A stretch of 64,000 nucleotides of DNA from Taibaiella sp965229095 (GTDB taxonomy: Bacteria; Bacteroidota; Bacteroidia; Chitinophagales; Chitinophagaceae), in NCBI GenBank assembly GCA_965229095.1, contig OZ245855.1:2976001-3040000 (forward strand). Direction: 5' to 3'. The translations under genes were made by a program, and so were the position numbers. Numbering within the stretch: the stretch's first letter is position 1; every line of letters starts with the position of its first letter. The notes under the pieces are model-generated. The model ran no database searches and was not told the DNA's origin. It was given only the letters and a program-made list of their open reading frames with translations. Shown here piece by piece: positions 1 to 8,106 of the stretch.

Positions 1-3000
1 GTACGTATTTCCGGTTGATGGCACCGTGATCACCCGCTCCATTTGCTGCCATCCTTCGATGATATTGGATTTAACCTGCATACCCGAAGGCGCGGCATAA
101 GTATTTGGCGTAACCGTAACGCCTTTGGGCTTGTACCAATAGGAAAGGATATACCTTTTGCCATTTTCCAGGGTAAAAGGAAGATACCTGGGCTGCCCTG
201 CTGCGACAGGCTGCGCAGCCATCTTGACTACCAGGTTTGCCGCACTTGTTGTCGACAGCGCATATTTACCGGTATGGGCTGTTGTTTTATCCAGCGACAG
301 ACCGGCAGAACTGCTTTGGATATTGTAGTTCTTATAACCACCACCCAGGGCGTTAAAGGCCGTAAAGAAGTTCTGGAACGGCGTACCGCTCATGGCTGCG
401 AAGTTGGACATGAGCTGTAACAACTGGTAATCTTCAAAGCCATCGGAGAGTAGCTCGTGCTGGCGGGCGTTCTGCGCCAGCGCTACCGGTAACTGGTTAT
501 TGTAACCGTACATCGCGGCTGTATAATTACCGATGGCATCTTTGTTCTCTATCTCATAACCCCAGGGGCTCCACTTGGTAACCGAGCGCGCTACCACCCA
601 GTTCTTATCGTCTTGCGGATGAGGGCTGAAGAAGTTATAATCCGTTATATAGCTTGGTGGACTGAAAACAAATCCATGATACACATGCATGGGTACAGGC
701 TGGCCATTGAGGTAAATATCTCCGCCACCATCACTGTTTCCGATACAAAATACTTCCTCAGGAATACAATTATCAGACTGGTCGTTAAATCGCCATAGTG
801 AGCGCGCCGAAAACAATCCGGCATCTCTTGTCGTACCTGTCGCATAGTTTCTGTTTTTCAGATAGGCATATTCTTTCGACAGCCTTTTGATCTGACGTGT
901 CCCGTTGACATAGCTATTCAGGGAATCCCAACCGGAAGGGTTGGTTGCAGAATCGTACCGGGGCAATATGGCGGTCAACGTATCCGAGAATTCTTTGGCC
1001 GAGATACTGATCAGTTTTTCAAGATCGTCTTTAAGATAATTACTGTTGTCAAGAGGAAATGCCATGCCCGTATAGCTTTGCATGGATTCATTCAGCTGGT
1101 TTTTAGCACCGGAGCGTACGATCTTGATGTCGACATCTTTTAAAGTAATATTCTGAGGCCAGGAATATTTGAACCGTGGCTTTACCTTAAGTACCAGGTT
1201 ACCGCAATTACGGAAACCATTAACGAATTTGACAGGCTGCAGACATCCGTACGAAAGACTAAAAGTATCGGGATTTATTTCTATTGTATCCACGATAGAA
1301 GCAGTGATATCCGGAACATGAGGATCGCTGCAGCCATTCAGGCATTTCCAGGCCTTCCGAACCGTTTCCGTATTGACATAAGCTCCCGTTACCCAAACAT
1401 TATTCTGTTTACGAACACCATTATCTGTATAGCTGATCAGTAATTCATCACCTATTTTATAATGGGCAGAAGATACGTTGGGAATCTGGGCAGTATAGTT
1501 CTGCACTTCGATACTGGCAAAGTGATCCGTATACCCCGTATTCACATAAGAAGGTCCCATAGATTTATAGCCCCAATAAGCGGGATAGGTCACCGAGTAC
1601 TCTTTATCTTTAAACTCGTTATTGACCGATGTGATCAAAGCCTGGCCGGTAACCGGGTCGAAAGCTTCGTTGCGTACCGTGGTCAAAGCGCCTTCCTGCG
1701 AACTTTGTACTTCTTTCAGGATACCATACTGCTGCACCACTTTGGTCGCCACTACCGATCGGAATTCATTCTTCATATTGAAATCCTGCTCGTACCACAA
1801 AGGAATAGGCACGGGTATAAAGCCCAACACAAATACGTTCAGGTTGATGTACCAGGTATTGGAATTGGTCTCTTCCTTTTTTTCCCGGCTATCGATCGTG
1901 ATATCGGCTTCCATACCTACCTGGCGGTCCACTTTTTTCAGCTTTCCTGCCTGGGTATCATATTCGATAACGGGCACGGTATTGCTGAGCGATCCACCCG
2001 AAGTATTATAAATATATTGCTGATAGCTTACCAGCTCCGAAGCGCCGGTAGCGGGCTTGATGATCCGGTGCTCCGTTCTTTTGGGCTTGCCGTGCATATC
2101 GTTAAAGATGAGGGTATAACCTTGTGCTCCTTCATAAATTCGCTCCTGTTGCGTCAGGTCATATTCCTTCTTATTGGTGAGCACATTCAATGGTGTGTTC
2201 TCTGTTTTTACCGGGAAATCCCTTGCCGTATAGAAATCATAAATGTCCTCTCCCTGCGAAGAGCGGCCTTCTTCCTGGTGAATACTTTTTACCGTAACCC
2301 TGGAATAGCCGACTACCGCAGCCGGGTACAAACTTTCTCCCACGGGCAGTTCCTGGTAAACGCCCACCGGATCGTTGGGCGGCCACTTGCTGCCCGACTG
2401 CGCCGAATAGTTGACCGGCTCCCGGAAGGGGTTTTCATCACCACCGATCTGCGGCTCATAGCTAGCCACGCCGCTGCTGATAGTGCCATAGCTGCCGGGA
2501 TCTTCCATCGTATATTCATAGTTCTTTCCGTAAGAGGCATCCTGGCTGTTGCCTCCCGCCAGCTTGGACCAGTTGTCGTCGAAGACCAGTTGCTTTACCC
2601 GCTGCCCGCCGCCTTTTTTCTTAAGCCCGGGACTGTTTAAACGCATAAAGGAAGTGCTTAGCTTCACCTCTTTTGCTTTACCTTCTTCGATCATTCTTTT
2701 GATCGGGTTCTTGGCAAAGCTAATCAGCTCGCTAAAGGCATATTGGATACCCGCAAGGATATTAGTAATGCCGCTGGCATCGGGATCGCTGCCCGGAAAA
2801 AGGATATGCGGCAGGTAATAACGGGCAAAATTCAAAGCCGTATAGGTCACATGGTTTACATGGGCTCCTCCGCCGGTTATCTCCACCGGCTTCACTTTGA
2901 CATAACCATGTATGCCGTCGGAGCATTGTCCTACTTCCTCCACATCGGCATAGCCTTTGATAGGCTCGTAAGCATCGTCCACCAGGCGGGTATCGAAGCT

Positions 3001-5814
3001 GTAGTACAGGATATCGTGCCCTTTGAGGTAATTATCCCGGAAACTTACTCCCGGTTTTTCGGCCGAGGGTCTTCTGTCAAAATAAAAATACCGGTTAGGG
3101 CTGTTCTTATCAAAATACAATTGGTTACCACCCGAAAAATCAGGAGAATTCCCTACCCCTTTCAACATAAACATTTCCATAGCCGCCTTGTCCTGCACAA
3201 AGGCATAATCGTCCGATTCATATTGGATCCTGATATTTCCTCCCGACGGCAAGGTGATCGTCTCCAGCGACCAGGCTCCGGCATAATTATCCAGGTTGTT
3301 ATCGGTTTGGTTTACAAAAGGGAAGTCCGCATTGGTAAAGGCCGCATCATTGGGTTTATAACCGCCCCAACGGTCTCTACAAGCTACGTTGTAATCATAG
3401 TTATGCCCATAGGTAAACTGGTAAGGACTGATCATGCTGCGGTCCGAGTTGCCGTAACGGATCGAAATTTTCCGGAGGGTCAGCTTCCCGCTCTCATCCC
3501 TATTGACATTATTGATCGTATTGACGTTATTGACAACACCTTTGCACAGGGAATAATCATAAGTGAAGATCACCGTCTTAACCGGGATAGCCGCGGTCTT
3601 GTTGATAAAGCGATCGTGCTTGTTGTACAGGCTGATAGAATCCAGTTTGTACGACAGGTCGTTGCCGGTATCTACGCCACGGGCATCCTTTCTTTTGGAT
3701 ACATAAAATTCTGCAATGAAGTTTTTGGTTTCGATGCTGTGCGTGATCCATTGCTCCCTCGTCCCCTGTAAAAAGCTTGCTTTATCGTCCTGCTTATCCG
3801 ACTTAAAGCCCGGGTTATATTGCGCCAGGTTTTTACCATAAGGCGCTTTCCAGCCATAGGAGGCATCTTTAAGGGTATAGTTGAACTTCGTAAAAGAGCC
3901 GAAATCATCATCCGTAGGCCCGTCGCCTTTTACATCCACATAATCGGCTGACAGCACCGAGGTGAGCAGATAACTATGCGCAAAAGCAGGCGTTGTTGTT
4001 TTGCTGAAAAATTTATCACGGCCTTTCTCGTTACCGGTAGTAGGATCGCTATCATCGTAACGAATAATACCCGAAGCCTCTTTGGAAGAGGCTACTGCAA
4101 AGGTAGCTTCCTCTTGTTTGGTATTCATCGCGGGCAAGCCATATACGTACCTGCGCCCGTCGGTCTGTACCTGTACCATTTCCGATATCTGGTGCCCCTT
4201 TCGTATGGTACCATCCTTCCTGGAAAAGGATTCTTTGGCTATATCGGGTCCATTGGCAAATCCATTGCTGCTTGTATAGCTGTACAAGCTATCGCTGGTC
4301 GCTACTCCTTTTACGGAAGCCTCGTCGCCGGTAAAGTAATAGACCAGGTTACCACGGGCATCTCTCCTGGTATCCGAACCCGGCTTTTTTATAGGAATAG
4401 CGGCTGTTTGCGTACCGTCCATAGCGCCAAGCCCCTGGATGGCTTCCAGCAGGCCTGGATTGGTTACTGTTGCTTCGCCGGCTTGTTTGAAATAGGTATT
4501 TTCATAAATGCTTCCCGCCTGCTTACCGGTAAAGGGACGCTTATAGTCGTTCCAGGGGCCTGAGGTAATATCGGTATTGCTTACGGTAACATCGGCCCCG
4601 AGCGAGAATAAGTTACCTATGCCTGCTTCAATATTGACGCCAATTTCGGATGCACCGCTGGACACTGCGGGATCATATACGCTTCCGAAATCATTCCGGA
4701 AAGGCCGGAATGAGCCGCCTGTTCCCTGCCCGCTTACGGAGTACACATCGTAGGTCATATTGCCGGGCGGCAGGTAATGCATGGTTTCGTTAAACATACC
4801 ATCCCGGTCGCGGGTAAAATCCATGATCGAAGCATCATCCGCATTCTGAGCATAGAGATAGCCATAACCAGGCCTGTCTCCGTTTTTTTCAAAAGAGAGC
4901 TTGCTGATCATACCGTAAACCGCGGCATGCGGGTATACGCCGTAGAGTTCACCGCCCAGCTTAATTTGCCCGCGGTACATGGTCATCTCGCTCTTGTTGG
5001 TAATTACAGGTATGATATTCTTAATCCCGATAGGCACCGAAGAAGAGAACATCTTTCCGCCGCCGGCGCCTTTATAGGTGAGCGATACAGAAAGGCCAAA
5101 ACTCTTATCCTTAAGCCCGGAGCGGGTGTTGTAGCCATGGCCATAATTTACGCCCACGCCTGCTGCCACATCCGAGCTTACGATCATCGAGGTATTGAAC
5201 TGAAGCCCGAGGTTGTAATCGATATCGGCGCCGTTCTGCGAGCTCACGCCCAGGTTGATACCGGCCGATGCCGCCTTCATTACATTGACTCCCGCACCCA
5301 ACGACAAATCGGCGCTTACCCCCCTGTAATTGCTTACATTGACGCTCATGCTCAGGTTGGCCGATAAGTTGATGTACGGCGAACCAGCGCCCAAGAGCTC
5401 GGCACCTACACCTAAACCTACCCTTACATTTTTCTCCGGTTTTATACTCAGCGCCTTTTCTATCGTCTCTCCGTTAAAATCGTCAGGCATACCCCGTACG
5501 CTGCGGTTAATAACGCCCGGGTTAATATTCCATCCCAGCCCTACCCAACTGGCTTCCTGCTCCATATCGCCGCCGCCATGATAAGATATGTTGACCGGGT
5601 ATCCTTCCACATCCAGCAAGGGGATATTGTACACAAAATCGCCGGTAAACATATCTACCATATCCGTAGTACCTACCGGCTCAAAGCTCTGAACTTCGGG
5701 CTGGCTGGGGCCGGAGGTTAATGCAGACGAAACTGCGGGAGATACCAACTGGAAAGTAAGGGTACACAACAGCACTTTTGCCGTGAACTTAATGATCCGT
5801 TTATTGTACAACAT
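1..5814 (-). CDS. Giant secreted protein, RHS/YD-like N-terminal signature, 3' end outside the window
   Basis: The minus-strand frame starting at the ATG at 5814-5812 is open for 1938 codons without a stop and leaves the window at position 1, so only the N-terminal part is seen. Residues 1-30 form a signal peptide (basic start, hydrophobic stretch, SSA before the mature part). Around residues 50-115 are TGDFVYNIPLLDVEGYP and EASWVGLGWNINPG, a signature I recall from giant Bacteroidota surface proteins often annotated as RHS/YD-repeat proteins; that link is from memory, not a search. The middle is rich in Tyr, Asn, Gly and Thr, as expected for beta structure. Residues about 1835-1935 look like a carbohydrate-binding-type jelly roll (AHTGKYAL, then ILSYWYKPKG). 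It is the last visible gene of a five-gene operon, 25 bases after the lipoprotein gene. The likely location is the cell surface. Its function, toxin or adhesin or enzyme, cannot be told without the missing end. Confidence 0.85.
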   Translation of the reverse strand, partial: MLYNKRIIKFTAKVLLCTLTFQLVSPAVSSALTSGPSQPEVQSFEPVGTTDMVDMFTGDFVYNIPLLDVEGYPVNISYHGGGDMEQEASWVGLGWNINPGVINRSVRGMPDDFNGETIEKALSIKPEKNVRVGLGVGAELLGAGSPYINLSANLSMSVNVSNYRGVSADLSLGAGVNVMKAASAGINLGVSSQNGADIDYNLGLQFNTSMIVSSDVAAGVGVNYGHGYNTRSGLKDKSFGLSVSLTYKGAGGGKMFSSSVPIGIKNIIPVITNKSEMTMYRGQIKLGGELYGVYPHAAVYGMISKLSFEKNGDRPGYGYLYAQNADDASIMDFTRDRDGMFNETMHYLPPGNMTYDVYSVSGQGTGGSFRPFRNDFGSVYDPAVSSGASEIGVNIEAGIGNLFSLGADVTVSNTDITSGPWNDYKRPFTGKQAGSIYENTYFKQAGEATVTNPGLLEAIQGLGAMDGTQTAAIPIKKPGSDTRRDARGNLVYYFTGDEASVKGVATSDSLYSYTSSNGFANGPDIAKESFSRKDGTIRKGHQISEMVQVQTDGRRYVYGLPAMNTKQEEATFAVASSKEASGIIRYDDSDPTTGNEKGRDKFFSKTTTPAFAHSYLLTSVLSADYVDVKGDGPTDDDFGSFTKFNYTLKDASYGWKAPYGKNLAQYNPGFKSDKQDDKASFLQGTREQWITHSIETKNFIAEFYVSKRKDARGVDTGNDLSYKLDSISLYNKHDRFINKTAAIPVKTVIFTYDYSLCKGVVNNVNTINNVNRDESGKLTLRKISIRYGNSDRSMISPYQFTYGHNYDYNVACRDRWGGYKPNDAAFTNADFPFVNQTDNNLDNYAGAWSLETITLPSGGNIRIQYESDDYAFVQDKAAMEMFMLKGVGNSPDFSGGNQLYFDKNSPNRYFYFDRRPSAEKPGVSFRDNYLKGHDILYYSFDTRLVDDAYEPIKGYADVEEVGQCSDGIHGYVKVKPVEITGGGAHVNHVTYTALNFARYYLPHILFPGSDPDASGITNILAGIQYAFSELISFAKNPIKRMIEEGKAKEVKLSTSFMRLNSPGLKKKGGGQRVKQLVFDDNWSKLAGGNSQDASYGKNYEYTMEDPGSYGTISSGVASYEPQIGGDENPFREPVNYSAQSGSKWPPNDPVGVYQELPVGESLYPAAVVGYSRVTVKSIHQEEGRSSQGEDIYDFYTARDFPVKTENTPLNVLTNKKEYDLTQQERIYEGAQGYTLIFNDMHGKPKRTEHRIIKPATGASELVSYQQYIYNTSGGSLSNTVPVIEYDTQAGKLKKVDRQVGMEADITIDSREKKEETNSNTWYINLNVFVLGFIPVPIPLWYEQDFNMKNEFRSVVATKVVQQYGILKEVQSSQEGALTTVRNEAFDPVTGQALITSVNNEFKDKEYSVTYPAYWGYKSMGPSYVNTGYTDHFASIEVQNYTAQIPNVSSAHYKIGDELLISYTDNGVRKQNNVWVTGAYVNTETVRKAWKCLNGCSDPHVPDITASIVDTIEINPDTFSLSYGCLQPVKFVNGFRNCGNLVLKVKPRFKYSWPQNITLKDVDIKIVRSGAKNQLNESMQSYTGMAFPLDNSNYLKDDLEKLISISAKEFSDTLTAILPRYDSATNPSGWDSLNSYVNGTRQIKRLSKEYAYLKNRNYATGTTRDAGLFSARSLWRFNDQSDNCIPEEVFCIGNSDGGGDIYLNGQPVPMHVYHGFVFSPPSYITDYNFFSPHPQDDKNWVVARSVTKWSPWGYEIENKDAIGNYTAAMYGYNNQLPVALAQNARQHELLSDGFEDYQLLQLMSNFAAMSGTPFQNFFTAFNALGGGYKNYNIQSSSAGLSLDKTTAHTGKYALSTTSAANLVVKMAAQPVAAGQPRYLPFTLENGKRYILSYWYKPKGVTVTPNTYAAPSGMQVKSNIIEGWQQMERVITVPSTGNTY

Positions 5815-5839
5815 ATCGAAATGTTTTCTTCGTTATTAT

Positions 5840-6418
5840 TTACAGCCCGGGAGTGTCTTCCAGGTCTTCTTTTTTTATCACTGCTTTAATGATTCCATTC
5901 TTAAACACCCTGTCGTAAAAGGAGAGCTTCAGATCCTGTTCCGGTTGCTGCACGTTGCCCGGAAGCTTAAAGCCTACGATGATCGTTTCAAAGGGCAGCA
6001 GGTTCTGGCTGTTCTCAAACCAATAGCTGCTGACATACAATGTATCGCTGCCATAAAGCAGGTAAATATCATTGGGCGCTTCATTCAGGTAATAGTTTTG
6101 TCTTGCGGCATATTCCTCTTGTCCGCTTACCTGGTACCGGAGCGGCGATTGGTTGTAGCCGGAAATGCTGAAAGCGATATTGAACCAGGCCATACCCTGC
6201 AATTGCTTTTCCCGTGCCGCTTCAGCCGTTTTATCCAGGTGTTCTTTCCGGGCAATGTAAGCCGGTGTCTTATACAGGATGGTATAATTGACGTCGCCCA
6301 CCGTTATGGTTTTCTTTAAGCCGTTCCTGTCATTTTCAGCATAGGCAACGGGGTCATGCTCCCGCGAACAGCCTGCCAGCAGCAGCGCCAGTATCAGTAA
6401 ATTAATTGCCTGCTTCAT
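5840..6418 (-). CDS. Lipoprotein of the giant-protein operon
   Basis: A protein of about 192 residues that starts MKQAINLLILALLLAGC, a clear type II signal peptide with lipobox LAGC, so it is probably lipidated and anchored in a membrane facing the periplasm or the surface. I chose the ATG at 6418 over an upstream Met at 6433 because it puts the hydrophobic stretch right at the N-terminus. The start overlaps the end of the OmpH-like gene by 17 bases, so the two are probably translationally coupled. The rest is a mix of short strands and charged segments that I do not recognise as a family. It sits directly before the giant secreted protein, which suggests a part in that protein's export or anchoring; this is inference from context only. 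Confidence 0.8.
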   Translation of the reverse strand: MKQAINLLILALLLAGCSREHDPVAYAENDRNGLKKTITVGDVNYTILYKTPAYIARKEHLDKTAEAAREKQLQGMAWFNIAFSISGYNQSPLRYQVSGQEEYAARQNYYLNEAPNDIYLLYGSDTLYVSSYWFENSQNLLPFETIIVGFKLPGNVQQPEQDLKLSFYDRVFKNGIIKAVIKKEDLEDTPGL

Positions 6419-6917
6419 ATCGTTTATTGACAAATGCTGTCAGCTCTTTAGTACGGTCGTAATAGTCATCGTTGTACAACACAGTGCCCATCCCATTGGC
6501 CCCGATGATCAACCGGAAACCTTGTTCTTTACCATATTCATCGATCAGGGGATTGAGCCGCTTCCATACTTGCTCGTTAATGGCTTGGTTGCTTTGCTGG
6601 TATTCCTGCTCCAGGGTTGCCTGCGCCTGGGAAAAAGTTTTGTACAGCACCTCCAGATCCGCTTTAGGCACCTCTTTCATTTTGCTTTTGAGCATCAGCT
6701 CTTTCTTGAGGCTATCTGCCTGTTGTGCCATGTATTTCAGGGTCACCGCAGATTTAGCTTCAAGCTCCATTTTCATTTTATAATTATTGAACAAGGCAAT
6801 GGCATCTACCACGGCGATCTTTTTATTGTTGCGGTGGTTGACCCAAAGCAATACTGCTGCCGTAATGCTGCATGCGATAAGGGTAATGCCTATCTGCCTG
6901 AGCTCTGATCTTGTCAT
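6402..6917 (-). CDS. OmpH/Skp-like periplasmic chaperone
   Basis: A protein of 171 residues with one N-terminal membrane or signal-anchor segment (about residues 9-26, ITLIACSITAAVLLWV), then IAVVDAIALFNNYK, the usual opening strand of the OmpH/Skp family, a long Lys/Glu/Gln-rich helix pair (residues 50-125) and a closing strand segment (FRLIIGANGMG, VLYND). Skp-type proteins hold unfolded outer-membrane proteins in their helical arms during passage through the periplasm. The family normally lies beside bamA or lpxD; here it is embedded between a Fn3-like protein and a lipoprotein of the giant-protein operon, so it is probably a dedicated chaperone for the barrel or the giant protein. The N-terminal anchor seems uncleaved, unlike soluble Skp. 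Confidence 0.82.
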   Translation of the reverse strand: MTRSELRQIGITLIACSITAAVLLWVNHRNNKKIAVVDAIALFNNYKMKMELEAKSAVTLKYMAQQADSLKKELMLKSKMKEVPKADLEVLYKTFSQAQATLEQEYQQSNQAINEQVWKRLNPLIDEYGKEQGFRLIIGANGMGTVLYNDDYYDRTKELTAFVNKRYEAGN

Positions 6918-6937
6918 TTTTCGGGTTGTGTTTAATG

Positions 6938-8089
6938 CTATTTAATTAATTCGGGATTCACGTATTTAAACAAGACGCGGTATTGACTACCGGTTTGGGA
7001 GGTGATGATCAGGCTATAAGGCTGCAGGTGTTTTAAGGGCTGGTGTTCTTTAAAATCCAGCACAAAACGATTATCGCCATACACCGCCTTCAAGCTGGTT
7101 GTTTCTTTAAGCTTGATCTCTTTCTCGTTTTTATCCAGCAGCTTTAAGGATAAGGAATCCGACTTTAGCTCATCGAGGTCATATTTCAGTTTCAGGATAC
7201 CCGGTGCATACAGCTCATAAGCGCCCTGTTCCTTTTTTATATCCACAAATGAAGGATCTCTCGGCACAGCCACCAATAAGCTGTCTTCTATGATGGTAAA
7301 CCGCCAGGGTTCGGCGCCACCCAGCAGCATGCCTTTGTAGTAGGCATCCACCGTCCAGGCATAGGGCTGGTTCTTTTGTAACGGCTTTGCATATACCGGA
7401 TACACGATGCTCATCTGCATCAGGTTGCGTTCGTCATATACGGGATTGTTCCTGTTGATGGCGCCGGTAGTGTTCTGTCCTTCTTTGATCTCCGCTACCC
7501 GGATACGGTATTTCAATTCGGAGGCAAAGGGATAATTGACCGTCCAGCTCAGCATGGGGTTGTATTCATATATTTTGGCATCGTCATCGGGATCGATAAG
7601 GTTGATCAGGAATATATCTTCCGACTTATGATAGACACATTCGTCGACCACAGGGCCCGGTACGGTTTCGTTCTGGTTATAATCGGGTTTTACCGATACG
7701 CAGTATTCATAAATACCCTGCGGCAGTTTTTTGTATTGTTCAAAAAGCTCTCTTAGTGCCGGCGTGGAATATACCAGTTGCGCTTGTACCATAGCCGATG
7801 AAAATACATTGATGCCCGGCTGCAGGTCGTACTCGAAACGGTAGCTGATGCGCAGGTCCGATTTACGGAATTGGATCGTGCCTTTGATCAGGGCATGGGA
7901 GCGCTGCTTCAAGCCGGATTGCACCTGGAAGTTGAAAAGGTTATCGGGCGTAAGGTCTATCCCGTCGACCGCGGCTAAGTTCACCACTATATCGGATTGT
8001 GCATGGCACAGGCTGCTTCCTATTGAGAAAAGGAGCGTCGCCAACATCAGCCGGGAATAGTGCTTCAGGATTTGCATGTTCAGGATCAT
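6938..8089 (-). CDS. Secreted protein with Fn3-like beta domains
   Basis: A protein of 383 residues with a signal peptide (about residues 1-30, ending CHA before QSD). A second Met at residue 5 is an equally good start. The body is beta-rich. Residues about 165-260 read like an Ig/Fn3 sandwich of the kind found in Bacteroidota surface proteins (YNPMLSWTVNYP, YRIRVAEI, NQPYAWTVDAYY), and the last 120 residues may form another such domain. There are no catalytic motifs. It lies 17 bases after the barrel gene and 20 bases before the OmpH-like gene, so it is part of the same transcript. A structural or substrate-binding role beside the outer-membrane barrel is plausible but inferred. Confidence 0.75.
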   Translation of the reverse strand: MILNMQILKHYSRLMLATLLFSIGSSLCHAQSDIVVNLAAVDGIDLTPDNLFNFQVQSGLKQRSHALIKGTIQFRKSDLRISYRFEYDLQPGINVFSSAMVQAQLVYSTPALRELFEQYKKLPQGIYEYCVSVKPDYNQNETVPGPVVDECVYHKSEDIFLINLIDPDDDAKIYEYNPMLSWTVNYPFASELKYRIRVAEIKEGQNTTGAINRNNPVYDERNLMQMSIVYPVYAKPLQKNQPYAWTVDAYYKGMLLGGAEPWRFTIIEDSLLVAVPRDPSFVDIKKEQGAYELYAPGILKLKYDLDELKSDSLSLKLLDKNEKEIKLKETTSLKAVYGDNRFVLDFKEHQPLKHLQPYSLIITSQTGSQYRVLFKYVNPELIK

Positions 8090-8106
8090 GATGAAATACG
8101 ATTGTA

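Noticed and set aside
1462..2640. 392-codon plus-strand open frame
   Set aside because: It is the exact antisense register of the giant secreted protein, where codon bias leaves few stops; no start signal or domain fits.
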